From: Anaerolineae bacterium
Lineage (GTDB): Bacteria; Chloroflexota; Anaerolineae; JAFGEY01
DNA length: 31,671 nucleotides
Reading direction: 5' to 3'
NCBI GenBank assembly: GCA_016929775.1
Contig: JAFGIE010000087.1
Coordinates: 1 to 31,671 of the forward strand
Shown: one piece after another, positions 7,083 to 14,745 of the stretch
Layout of the letters: each line of letters opens with the position of its first letter
Position numbering within the stretch: the first letter of the stretch is position 1
Notes under the pieces: model-generated
Told to the model about the DNA's origin: nothing
Database searches by the model: none
What the model saw: only the letters and a program-made list of their open reading frames with translations
Program-made: the position numbers and the translations under genes

Positions 7083-9431
7083 TCACCCCTCGTCCGACGA
7101 GAGCACGATCCGCCCGCCATCCCGGTACAAGCGCAGCACCTGCCCCGGCAGACGGACCCGGGTCGGCACGCCCGCCGGCGTCTCTGCCTCCAGGTGCACC
7201 ACGCCGCTGACCGGGTCTTGCCGCCACTCCACGCGGACTTGGCCCATCGGCGTGGGCGCTGACCCGCGCGCGTACGCGCCGATCTCGGTACACGGCGCGA
7301 TCAGGATCTCCTCGAAACCGGGGCGGTAGGGACGGATGCCCAGCCCGCACCGGATGAAATCGGCTGCGATCCAACTGCTCCAGGCGTGACAGTCGCTGCG
7401 CGTTGGATCGGGGTACTCGGGCCACGTCGAGACGCGCTTGCCCAGTGCCTCGCGCCACAAGGAGAGCACGTGCCGGTCAAAGGCCTCGTACCCGCCTGCG
7501 ACCTCCAGCGCCCGCGCGAGGTAGTAGCTCTGCATGAACTGCATGCGGTGCAGGGCGGGATCGCTGGTCAGCCTGCTCAGGATGCGCCGGCGCTGTTCTC
7601 CTGTAGCGGCGCCCGACAGGATCGCCAGGGCCTGGCTGTGCTGTGACAGCACGTCGTCTGTCCGTCCAGGTCCCTCCAGGTACAGGCCTTCGCGCTCGCT
7701 CCACGCCCCGTGGCGGACCGCCGCGCGCAGCGCGTCCGACAGCGCGCGCCAGCGGTCGGCGTCTCCCGGTTCGCCCGCCTCGCTGTGCAGGCGCACTGCC
7801 GCATCCATGGCGTGGATGTACAGACAGGTCAGGTACGTGGACCCACCCTCGCGGATCGCGGGCGGCTCCCCGCGCTCCCACCCCGGGGCGCGGTCGACCA
7901 TGTTCCAGGGCGGGACCAAGCCCACAAAGCCGTCGTCGCGCAGCCGCTCGCGAAAGAACCACAGCACGCCGTCCACGACGTGCAGGTTGGAGCGCACGAA
8001 CGCCCGCTCCACGGGGCCGACGTACTCCCAATAGTCCGCCACCATGAGCACCCAGATCAGGGCAAAGTAGGGCAGGATCTGGGGCACGACCGAGGGCACG
8101 CGGCTGCAGACGAGGCCATCTGGGCGAACAGAGTCGCGGAACAGCCGGATCGTCCGCCTGGGGAGCGCCGTCTCGCCCGCCAGCACGAGGCTGCACAGCG
8201 CCTGCAAGCGGCTGTCGGCGACATAGTTGAGCTGCTCATAGTAGGGACAGTCCTCGTACGTCTCGTGCGCGCAGAGCTGGAGGGTGCGCCAGCTGATCTC
8301 CCACATCGCGTCGCTGTCCACGAGATCCGCCGCAAACGCGGCGCGCAGCTCCTGTGGGTACGTGGTAAAGCGGTACGAAGCCTCGCGCAGCGCGACCGGC
8401 GTCGGACCGCTAGAGATGACGATCTTGACATACCAGAACGTGCGCCAGTGAAAGGGCTCGTAGCAGAACGCCTCCCCGTCCAGCGCCAGCGTGTCGCGGT
8501 AGCCGTGTACGTCGCCCCACGACCGGTCGTCTCGCACCTCTTTGACCGGCACTTGGTACCCCGAGCGGTCCTCGATGCGCAGCAGGCACTCGCCATAGAC
8601 CACCTCGACCGTGCGACCGGCGCCGCCCTCGAGGCGCAGTACCGGGTAGGCGGTGGTCAGCGCCCCCGCGTCGAGCACGATCTCCCCCCCCTCGCCCGCG
8701 TCGAGTTCCCAGCCTACGCTGCGATCCACCAGCTCCAATCTAGCGCCATCGGCCAACCACGCGCCCGCGAACGCGCGCGGCTCCTCCACCAGCGCGGGCA
8801 GGTCGCGCGGAACCAGCGACTGGTAGCGGCTGCTCTCGCCCCACAACCCAGGCACGTCCGCCGGGCCCGAGCTCACCGCAGGCTCCCAGGCGCCGTCGTC
8901 ATAGTCCACCTCGGTCCAGCCGCGCGGGTAGCGCTGGACGTCGACCCGCTCCCAGTATCCCTGAAAGCGGTGGGCGTTGGCGATGTAGGGAGTTCTGTCC
9001 GGAGCGAGCGAACGGTCGACCTGCACGGCCCAGGCGCCCGGCGTATCGAGCCCTGCATCTGCGGGCCCCTGGAAAAGCAAGCCCGGGCGCGCCGAGTGCA
9101 CCTCGCCCGTGGGCGCATCGGCGCCGAAATGACACACCTCCGCCGCGATCGCGTTCTCGCCCGCGCGCAGGTACGCCGCCAGGTCGTAGGTCTCGTAGGC
9201 ATAGTGCGCCAGTGTGCCCTTGAGCGGGCCTCGGCCCACGCGCTGCCCATTCACCCACAAGCGGTAGCGGCTGTCCGCCGAGACGTGGACCACGAACTCG
9301 TCCGGCGCCTCGGGCAGCGCGAAGCGGCGCCGGAACCGCCGTACCGCCAGCTCAGGTCCCCCGTGCGCCCTACTCCACGCGAACGACGCGCGCCACCGCT
9401 CCGCCAGCGGTCGGTCCACGATCAGGCCCAT
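7083..9431 (-). CDS. GH78-like alpha-L-rhamnosidase family protein
   Basis: A 782-residue protein with N-terminal beta-sandwich domains followed by a six-hairpin (alpha/alpha)6 catalytic barrel. Early motifs FALPEAPDEFVVHVSADSRYRLWVNG and FHWRTFWYVKI match the D/N and C domains of alpha-L-rhamnosidases. The catalytic-region motif DCPYYEQLNYVADSRLQ begins at about residue 394; classical GH78 enzymes have DCPxRDERLGW there, so this is the variant subgroup and its activity on rhamnose is inferred. No signal peptide is present. The frame extends to 9512, but ATG 9431 is chosen because GGGAGGTG lies upstream and the longer form would overlap the SDR gene. It begins 22 bp after the SDR stop, in the same run. 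Confidence 0.88.
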   Translation of the reverse strand: MGLIVDRPLAERWRASFAWSRAHGGPELAVRRFRRRFALPEAPDEFVVHVSADSRYRLWVNGQRVGRGPLKGTLAHYAYETYDLAAYLRAGENAIAAEVCHFGADAPTGEVHSARPGLLFQGPADAGLDTPGAWAVQVDRSLAPDRTPYIANAHRFQGYWERVDVQRYPRGWTEVDYDDGAWEPAVSSGPADVPGLWGESSRYQSLVPRDLPALVEEPRAFAGAWLADGARLELVDRSVGWELDAGEGGEIVLDAGALTTAYPVLRLEGGAGRTVEVVYGECLLRIEDRSGYQVPVKEVRDDRSWGDVHGYRDTLALDGEAFCYEPFHWRTFWYVKIVISSGPTPVALREASYRFTTYPQELRAAFAADLVDSDAMWEISWRTLQLCAHETYEDCPYYEQLNYVADSRLQALCSLVLAGETALPRRTIRLFRDSVRPDGLVCSRVPSVVPQILPYFALIWVLMVADYWEYVGPVERAFVRSNLHVVDGVLWFFRERLRDDGFVGLVPPWNMVDRAPGWERGEPPAIREGGSTYLTCLYIHAMDAAVRLHSEAGEPGDADRWRALSDALRAAVRHGAWSEREGLYLEGPGRTDDVLSQHSQALAILSGAATGEQRRRILSRLTSDPALHRMQFMQSYYLARALEVAGGYEAFDRHVLSLWREALGKRVSTWPEYPDPTRSDCHAWSSWIAADFIRCGLGIRPYRPGFEEILIAPCTEIGAYARGSAPTPMGQVRVEWRQDPVSGVVHLEAETPAGVPTRVRLPGQVLRLYRDGGRIVLSSDEG

Positions 9432-9453
9432 GCCCACACCTCCCTCTCGCCCC

Positions 9454-10269
9454 TTACACGCCGCTGTACGCCGAGAACCCGCCGTCCACTGGGACCACGA
9501 TCCCGTGGACAAAGGACGCCTCGTCGGACAGCAGCCAGAGCAGCGTGCCTACCAGGTCCTCCGGGTCGCCGAACCGCCCGAGCGGCGTGTGAGTAATGAT
9601 CGACCGCCCGCGCGGCGTCAGCTCGCCTGTCGCTGGATCGGTGAGCAGGAACCGGTTCTGCTCCGTCAGGAAAAACCCCGGGGCGATGGCGTTGACCCGG
9701 ATCTGGGTCGAGTAGTTGTGGGCCATGTGAACTGCCAGCCACTGCGTAAAGTTGCTGGTCGCCGCCTTTGCCGCCGAGTACGCCACGCTGCGCGTCAGCG
9801 GTCGCTCCGCGCCCATCGACGAGATGTTGACAATGTGGCCCGCGCCGGCGTCGACCATGTGCCGCCCGAAGACCTGGCAAGCCAGGAAGGTCCCCAGGAA
9901 GTTCAAGTCGAACACCCACTGTACCGCCTCCTTGGGCAGATCGAAGAAGGGGAGCGCTGCACTCGTCGTCGCCTCCGGCTTGGCGCCCCCTGCGCCGTTG
10001 ATCAGCACGTCGATCCGCCCCAGGGCATCCAGCGTCTGCTGAGCCAAGCCCTCCAGCGAGCGCCGGTCCAGCACGTCCGCCTGCGCCGCCATGGCGCGCC
10101 CTCCGGCGTCGAGAATCTGGTCGACCACCCGCTGTGCTCGGTCGGGACGTGAATGCCCGACCACGACGACGGCGGCGCCCTGTCGCGCCAGCCCACGCGC
10201 CAACGCCCCGCACAACACGCCGCTGCCGCCGATCACGACCGCCGCCTTGCCCGACAGATCAGGCGCCAC
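9454..10269 (-). CDS. uxuB: SDR-type D-mannonate oxidoreductase/fructuronate reductase (UxuB/YjmF-like)
   Basis: A 271-residue classical short-chain dehydrogenase. The cofactor loop GGSGVLCG is at 14-21, NGAGG at 91-95, and the catalytic Ser150 or Ser151, Tyr164 and Lys168 are in the usual arrangement. Long blocks (NGAGGAKPEATTS, DLNFLGTF, SSMGAERPL, SNFTQWLAVHMA, NAIAPGFFLTEQNRFLL) match the SDR family of D-mannonate oxidoreductases represented by Bacillus YjmF, which interconverts D-fructuronate and D-mannonate in hexuronate catabolism. The start is GTG at 10269 and overlaps the end of the Gfo/Idh gene by 11 bp, implying coupled translation. Mannonate dehydratase and KDG kinase or aldolase are not in the window, so the rest of the pathway would lie elsewhere. 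A related sugar-acid substrate is possible. Confidence 0.88.
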   Translation of the reverse strand: MAPDLSGKAAVVIGGSGVLCGALARGLARQGAAVVVVGHSRPDRAQRVVDQILDAGGRAMAAQADVLDRRSLEGLAQQTLDALGRIDVLINGAGGAKPEATTSAALPFFDLPKEAVQWVFDLNFLGTFLACQVFGRHMVDAGAGHIVNISSMGAERPLTRSVAYSAAKAATSNFTQWLAVHMAHNYSTQIRVNAIAPGFFLTEQNRFLLTDPATGELTPRGRSIITHTPLGRFGDPEDLVGTLLWLLSDEASFVHGIVVPVDGGFSAYSGV

Positions 10270-11479
10270 CTTCCCTCCTCAGATCGATCCGCCGCCCCTC
10301 TTCGGCGGACTGGTAGGCGGCATAGATCACGTCTACCACCTCTCGCCCCAGGTCCACCGTCGAGATCGGCGCGCGGTCGTAAGCCACAGCCCCGCAAAAG
10401 TCCGCCATCTCGTGAGGGTAGCCCAGCATCCAGTGCTCGTCCACGCTCGGGTAGCTCCATCCTCCGCGGTGGTCGGCCTTTTCCATCAGGTACGCGTCCC
10501 CCCACAGCCCCGGATCCGGGGCAAATGCCCGGATCGCGCCGCTGTGGCTGACGTTGCACACGATCCGACCGGTCGACATGCGGACCTCAAAGGGCGTCTC
10601 GATCCCGCCCAGCGACACGTCCGCGGCGTGCACCACGGCGCGCGTGCCATCCTCAAAGCCGATGATCGCCTCACACCAGTTCTCCACGTCGACCCAGTCG
10701 TCGACCACCCAATGCACGTCCTCCGCAAGGAAGGATGGCACCCGGTCCAGCCGCGCGACCTCGGCTGTCACCCAGCTCGCCCGGATCGGGCGCCCGTCGC
10801 GCCACATCCCCTCGCGCGCCTTGAAATGGAGCGCCGCTCCGATCGGATGCGGGGCGAGCCGCATGAGCGAACCGCCGCCCGCGCGCGCCCACTCCTTGGC
10901 GTAGCGCGCGTGCGAACCGCTGTGGCTCTCCTCCGCTCGGATCTCGAGCACGGTGCCGCCCGAAGCCTGCGCCAAGCCCAGTGCGCGCTGGATCGCAGGG
11001 CAGTAGACCCAGTTCTCGGCGTATCCCAACGTCACCCCGGCGCCGCGCGCCGCTCCGATCATTCGATCGACGCTGCGCAGCGCCGCGGCGCGCATCCACG
11101 ACCTGGGCGTCGCTCCGACCGGGGTCGCCGCTCCTGGACCGCCAAAGTACCCGGTCAGGGGCTTCTCGCACAGCGCGTGCTTGCCGGCGCGCGCTGCTGC
11201 GACCACGATCGACTCGTGCAGCTCGTTCGGCGTGCAGACGTCCACCGCGTCGACGTCGTCCCGCGCCAGGATGCGGCGGTAGTCGTCGTAGGCGGCGGGG
11301 ATGCCGTGCGTACGCGCGAACCGCGCCGCGCTCTCGGACGACGACGCCGCCACCGCCACCAGCTCAGCCTCGACCGGCTTGCCCTCCCCATCGCGCGCCA
11401 CGTGCGCGTAGGACCGGGCGTGGATGTCGGCGACATAGCCAGCGCCGATCAGGCCAATGCGGACCGTTGGCTTGTCCAC
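10259..11479 (-). CDS. Gfo/Idh/MocA-family oxidoreductase (copy 1)
   Basis: A 406-residue NAD(P)-dependent sugar oxidoreductase. The Rossmann motif GLIGAGYVADIHA starts at residue 9 and the family tripeptide EKP is at 105-107 (CEKPL), followed by the insertion GYFGGPGAATPVG that some subfamilies carry. The C-terminal half is the usual open beta sheet with substrate residues (HPIGAALHF). The start is GTG 11479 with GAGGAGG upstream. Its gene lies 30 bp after the ThuA-like gene and overlaps the SDR by 11 bp. In rhizobia, ThuB (this family) and ThuA act together on trehalose-type disaccharides through 3-keto intermediates, so this ThuA-Gfo/Idh neighbourhood could be an analogous oxidative route; that is inference. 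Confidence 0.92.
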   Translation of the reverse strand: MDKPTVRIGLIGAGYVADIHARSYAHVARDGEGKPVEAELVAVAASSSESAARFARTHGIPAAYDDYRRILARDDVDAVDVCTPNELHESIVVAAARAGKHALCEKPLTGYFGGPGAATPVGATPRSWMRAAALRSVDRMIGAARGAGVTLGYAENWVYCPAIQRALGLAQASGGTVLEIRAEESHSGSHARYAKEWARAGGGSLMRLAPHPIGAALHFKAREGMWRDGRPIRASWVTAEVARLDRVPSFLAEDVHWVVDDWVDVENWCEAIIGFEDGTRAVVHAADVSLGGIETPFEVRMSTGRIVCNVSHSGAIRAFAPDPGLWGDAYLMEKADHRGGWSYPSVDEHWMLGYPHEMADFCGAVAYDRAPISTVDLGREVVDVIYAAYQSAEEGRRIDLRREGGA

Positions 11480-11509
11480 CAGGTTGCCCTCCTCGCCATC
11501 GCGCGGCGC

Positions 11510-12136
11510 CTAGGCCACACTGCACGCCCACCGCAGCCCTTGGATCACCATCTGCCGGAAAGCCGGGTGCGCATAGGTCGCGGCATCGTGCCCCAGGGCG
11601 ATGTACAGCACCCGTCCCGCTCCGTACGTCTTGGTGTAGACCATCGGCTGGACCGCATCCTCCCACTCGGTCACCGCGAGCACGGTCGCGTCGCGCGGGG
11701 TGCGGTCCAACACGTACAGCTAGTCCGAGAAAGTCATGTGCCCCAGCCCGGCGACCACGGGATGGTCGGGGGCGATGACGCGGACGTCGAACGAGGCGTA
11801 GGGCGGATGATGGTCGAACCGCGCCCCGATCACGTCGATCAAGGTCTCGCGCCCCTCGTCGATCACGGTTGCCGCGTGGATCCCGATCAGGCCCTTGCCC
11901 GCGTCGACGTAGCGGGCGATCCCAACCTCCTCCGCGTCCGTCAGGCCCTCCATCGACGTGCACAACACGCACACGTCATAGGTATCCAGCGCGGCGCGCC
12001 CCAGGACGCTGCGGTCGTGAGAGACCCCAACCTGCACGCCCTCGAGCGTGCGCGCCCAGCCCGCGATCTGATCGCCCAGGTCTTCCATCTTGTGCCACTT
12101 GTCGTTCTGGCTCACCACCAGCACACGCTTGTCCAT
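11510..12136 (-). pseudogene. ThuA-like gene interrupted by an in-frame TAG
   Basis: A ThuA-like glutamine-amidotransferase-fold protein of 208 codons, if one internal TAG at 11720-11722 (codon 139) is ignored. The upstream part (138 codons, MDKRVLVVSQNDKWH to GHMTFSD) includes the conserved GLIGIHAAT and HPVVAGLG segments. The remaining 69 codons continue in the same frame (LYVLDRTPRD, VYTKTYGAGRVLYIALGHD) and are normal ThuA C-terminus. Family members usually have Glu in the DELY motif at this point, so GAG to TAG explains the break. The ATG at 12136 has AGGAG upstream. TAG is also the true stop of several neighbours, so codon reassignment is unlikely. The cause may be a nonsense mutation, a base error or strain heterogeneity. 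Related ThuA proteins act with Gfo/Idh dehydrogenases in disaccharide catabolism. Confidence 0.85.
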
Positions 12137-12137
12137 G

Positions 12138-12230
12138 CTACGCTCCTGCCAGCCACGCGCCCGTCACGCGCAGCACCTCGCACTTGAGGTCGAGGTTCTG
12201 CCGTCGCGCCGGGACCATGTTGAGTTTCAT
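12138..12230 (-). CDS. Small ORF of 30 codons with coupled start
   Basis: A 30-residue reading frame (MKLNMVPARRQN then LDLKCEVLRV) between the pyruvate-kinase-domain gene and the ThuA-like gene. Its ATG overlaps the upstream TGA as ATGA, and AAGGAGGG sits at ideal distance, which is as good a start as any in the island. Its TAG is followed after one base by the ThuA ATG, so ribosomes finishing here could restart on ThuA, for which the ORF also contains the AGGAG. Codon use is like the neighbours. It is not recognised as a family. It may be a real microprotein, a leader that couples translation, or the N-terminal stub of a gene that lost the rest of its body. Confidence 0.5.
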   Translation of the reverse strand: MKLNMVPARRQNLDLKCEVLRVTGAWLAGA

Positions 12231-12790
12231 CGCGCCCTCCTTGGTTTGGCCAATACTTCACGGATCTCTAGATCGCGGAACTTGCGTGCGTACGCGGGCA
12301 TCAACACCAGCGCGGTGTCGGCGCCCTCGTCTGTCCCGGCGATCGCGATCGCCTCGCGGGACATGTCGAGCAGTTGTGCATCGGCAGCCATCAGCGCGAC
12401 CTCGACTGCCACCTTCATGCCCTGGCAAAAGCAGTACAGCGTCTCGCGCACGATGCGGTTGGGCGCGCGCACGTCAAAGGCATCGCTGACGTCGTCGCCG
12501 AGCGCGTGCAGGCAGGTGAGGACCGCGATCCCCAATCCCTCCAGCTCGGCGCGCTCCTCCGGCGACATGGTCCATCCCTGATCCTCGAAACTGGCACAGA
12601 TCGAGACTGCGATCAGCCGCACGTCCAGCCCGGCAAAGAGCGCGTGTGCCCGCTTTGCCGTGTAGCCGTGGCTCGAGGCGACGACGACCTGCTTGATGCC
12701 AAGCGCCTCGGCGCGCTCGCGGGCGACGCGCAGCGTCGCGTCCGTGTTCGCCCTGCCCGGTCGTTCGTGATACAGAACCTTGCCTTCCAT
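12227..12790 (-). CDS. Free-standing pyruvate kinase alpha/beta (C-terminal) domain protein
   Basis: A 187-residue protein resembling only the C-terminal alpha/beta domain of pyruvate kinase (PK_C type), with no catalytic TIM barrel. Typical strands and loops are seen: LGIKQVVVASSHGYTAKRA near residues 30-48, LIAVSIC near 60 and DTALVLMPAYARKF near the end. In pyruvate kinase this domain binds allosteric effectors; stand-alone copies have no agreed function, though they may sense or bind a sugar phosphate. ATG 12790 follows AGGAGGGGG. The TGA overlaps the next small ORF by ATGA. Glycolytic activity is excluded by the missing barrel; a regulatory or binding role in the pathway is guesswork. 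Confidence 0.8.
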   Translation of the reverse strand: MEGKVLYHERPGRANTDATLRVARERAEALGIKQVVVASSHGYTAKRAHALFAGLDVRLIAVSICASFEDQGWTMSPEERAELEGLGIAVLTCLHALGDDVSDAFDVRAPNRIVRETLYCFCQGMKVAVEVALMAADAQLLDMSREAIAIAGTDEGADTALVLMPAYARKFRDLEIREVLAKPRRAR

Positions 12791-12826
12791 CGTTCCCCCT
12801 CCTCTGTTCGGATGAGCCGTGGCACG

Positions 12827-14671
12827 CTAGTCAGACGACGGGCGCAGGGGCGGCGGGAATGCATAGCTCGGCACGTTCGCATAGCGCGCCATCCCCAGGT
12901 CGAGGCGAGCCTCTGCGCCAGGCCCGAGCCGCACGGTCAAGTAGCGGTCGCCGATCGCCAGCGGCGCGCCTCCCCCCGCGACGCGCGCCTCCGTGAAGCG
13001 GTGCTCGCCGTACGCCCCCGCCTGCAGCAGCACGTCCCGCGGCGCAAGCGGGTCCACGTTCACCAACCGCACCCGGACGCCCTCCTCCGAGATCGCCTCG
13101 ACCAGCGCCGCCACCCCTGGCGGCAGCCCGGCGCGGCGCGCTGCGGGATCGAAGTAGCGGACGCTGGCGTGCAGCAGCCCCCCGTGGTAGATCGCCGCCG
13201 GCGTGCCCATCGTCATCTGGACCAGGCCCTCCGGGATGACAGGGTTGAGATCCTGCCAGTGGTGGACGTCCCATGACGCCACCTGCGACCAGTCATCGCC
13301 GTCGATCCGGTCCAGGCGTTGGCACATGCCCTGGTAAGTGTCGTCGAGCACCTGCTCTGGGTACCCCGGGTGCTCCCCTGCCAGGTAGCCATACCAGGGC
13401 TCGGGCCAAAAGTGGCCCGCCTTGCCCAGCCGCAGCGGTCGATCGTACCAAGTTGACCGGTCGGGGAACCGCTCCCGGAGCCGCGCCAGGTCCGCAGCGC
13501 TGCGCGTCATGTGGTACAGGTGGACATAGTGCCGCCCCTCCAGGGGACGATAGTCGAACCACCCCGCATCCCCGTAACGGAAGGGCACGACGATCTGCCC
13601 GTCGCGCTCCTCGCGCAGCGACCACTGCAGGTCCGCTTGCGAGCGGTGCAGGTCGAGCCACGACGGGTCGCCGGTCAGCAGCATGGCGTTGCAGCCCGCG
13701 ATCAACGTGGACTCGAGGATGATCCACGCCCCGTGAGGCCATCGCCAGCCATAGTACCCGCCCCACCACTTGCCGCCCATCCGCTCGCCGATCTCGCCCG
13801 ACGGACCCACATTGTCGGGCATGATCCCGCCGTTGCGCGCCGTGCGCTCCTGCCACGCTGCGAGGTACTCGAGCACCCACTGGCGGTACTTTTCCTCGCC
13901 CGTGTAGAGGAACGCCTCCGTCATCAGGCTCGTAGCGTTCAGGTTGAGCGGCACGTCCCCGGGCACCATGCGCTCGTTCATCAGCGCCAGGATCTGGGCA
14001 AACACCGCATCATCGGTCCAGTCGAGCACGCACAGCGGGTCGCTGCACGCGTGGCCCGGCACGTCCTCGTACGGCGAGAGATAGTGCGCCAGGATCGGAC
14101 GGTGCGTGACCCAGTCCTCTGCCGTCATCTCGGCGCGTGGCCCACGACTGCCGTTGATCGGGGAGCGGATCATCTTGAGCGCTGCGTCCCAGTTGGGCGC
14201 CTCGGGGTCCTCTCCGTTGTACATCGCGGCGAAGCGCAGCAGTCGCGTCCGGTCCATGTGCTGGTACGGGTCTGCGAGCGCCAAGTAAGCCAGGTAGGTG
14301 TAGCTCTCGCCGTGGTGCATCCAGTCATAGTACGCGTCGAACTCGCGGTACACCTGCCCATATCCCGTGAACTGCCAGGTCAGGGCGCTCCACTCGCGGC
14401 GCGCCAACTGGTGCACGTGCTCGCCGCCCCCCACGACATAGAACAGCGGAAAGGTCACAAAGCTCTCGTACGCGTCGTCAGAACCGTCCATCCCGGGCCA
14501 CGCGTCGCGCCAGATCAGCGTCCCGTCCGGGCGCGTGTACGCCTGGCAAAAGTCGACCGCAGCCCGGTCCATCAGCTCGATCAGGTGGCGCTGGCGAACC
14601 GCCCACGCCGGCGGAGCGGCGCGTCCCGCGCACGAGATGCGCACGATCGGCTCTTGGTCGTTGGATCTCAT
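12827..14671 (-). CDS. Uncharacterised protein, probable (alpha/alpha)-barrel carbohydrate-active
   Basis: A 614-residue soluble protein with no signal peptide. It begins MRSNDQEPIVR; ATG 14671 is preferred because GGTGGAGG precedes it and a longer frame would run into the MFS gene. Its first 350 residues are rich in aromatic and acidic residues in repeated helical hairpins (RPDGTLIWRDAWPGMDGSDD at about 47-66, YGWRWPHGAWIILES at about 307-321), like an alpha/alpha toroid of glycosidases or lyases. The last 100 residues look like a beta-sandwich (VRVRLVNVDPLAPRDVLLQAG). I do not recognise a named family with confidence. Position between a transporter and sugar enzymes supports a hydrolase or lyase role, but catalytic residues cannot be picked out. 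Confidence 0.8.
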   Translation of the reverse strand: MRSNDQEPIVRISCAGRAAPPAWAVRQRHLIELMDRAAVDFCQAYTRPDGTLIWRDAWPGMDGSDDAYESFVTFPLFYVVGGGEHVHQLARREWSALTWQFTGYGQVYREFDAYYDWMHHGESYTYLAYLALADPYQHMDRTRLLRFAAMYNGEDPEAPNWDAALKMIRSPINGSRGPRAEMTAEDWVTHRPILAHYLSPYEDVPGHACSDPLCVLDWTDDAVFAQILALMNERMVPGDVPLNLNATSLMTEAFLYTGEEKYRQWVLEYLAAWQERTARNGGIMPDNVGPSGEIGERMGGKWWGGYYGWRWPHGAWIILESTLIAGCNAMLLTGDPSWLDLHRSQADLQWSLREERDGQIVVPFRYGDAGWFDYRPLEGRHYVHLYHMTRSAADLARLRERFPDRSTWYDRPLRLGKAGHFWPEPWYGYLAGEHPGYPEQVLDDTYQGMCQRLDRIDGDDWSQVASWDVHHWQDLNPVIPEGLVQMTMGTPAAIYHGGLLHASVRYFDPAARRAGLPPGVAALVEAISEEGVRVRLVNVDPLAPRDVLLQAGAYGEHRFTEARVAGGGAPLAIGDRYLTVRLGPGAEARLDLGMARYANVPSYAFPPPLRPSSD

Positions 14672-14707
14672 CTCAGCCTCCACCGTCGTCTTGTACGAGA
14701 TCGCCGT

Positions 14708-14745
14708 GCGTGAAGGTGGGGTGCGCCGATCCCATGCCTTCACGC
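14708..14745. repeat. 9-bp inverted repeat at the MFS/toroid gene junction
   Basis: Perfect 9-bp arms (GCGTGAAGG at 14708-14716, CCTTCACGC at 14737-14745) flank a 20-nt loop. One arm spans the MFS stop codon, and the repeat lies in the 68-bp gap before the toroid-like gene. No T tract follows on the minus strand, so it could attenuate transcription, process or stabilise the mRNA, or bind a regulator. Chance occurrence is possible. Confidence 0.4.

Noticed and set aside
11510..12136. TAG as a sense codon (recoded genome)
   Set aside because: Several neighbouring genes, including the M16C, UroD-like, sulfatase, MDR and GH116 genes, end naturally at TAG, and only one gene has an internal TAG.
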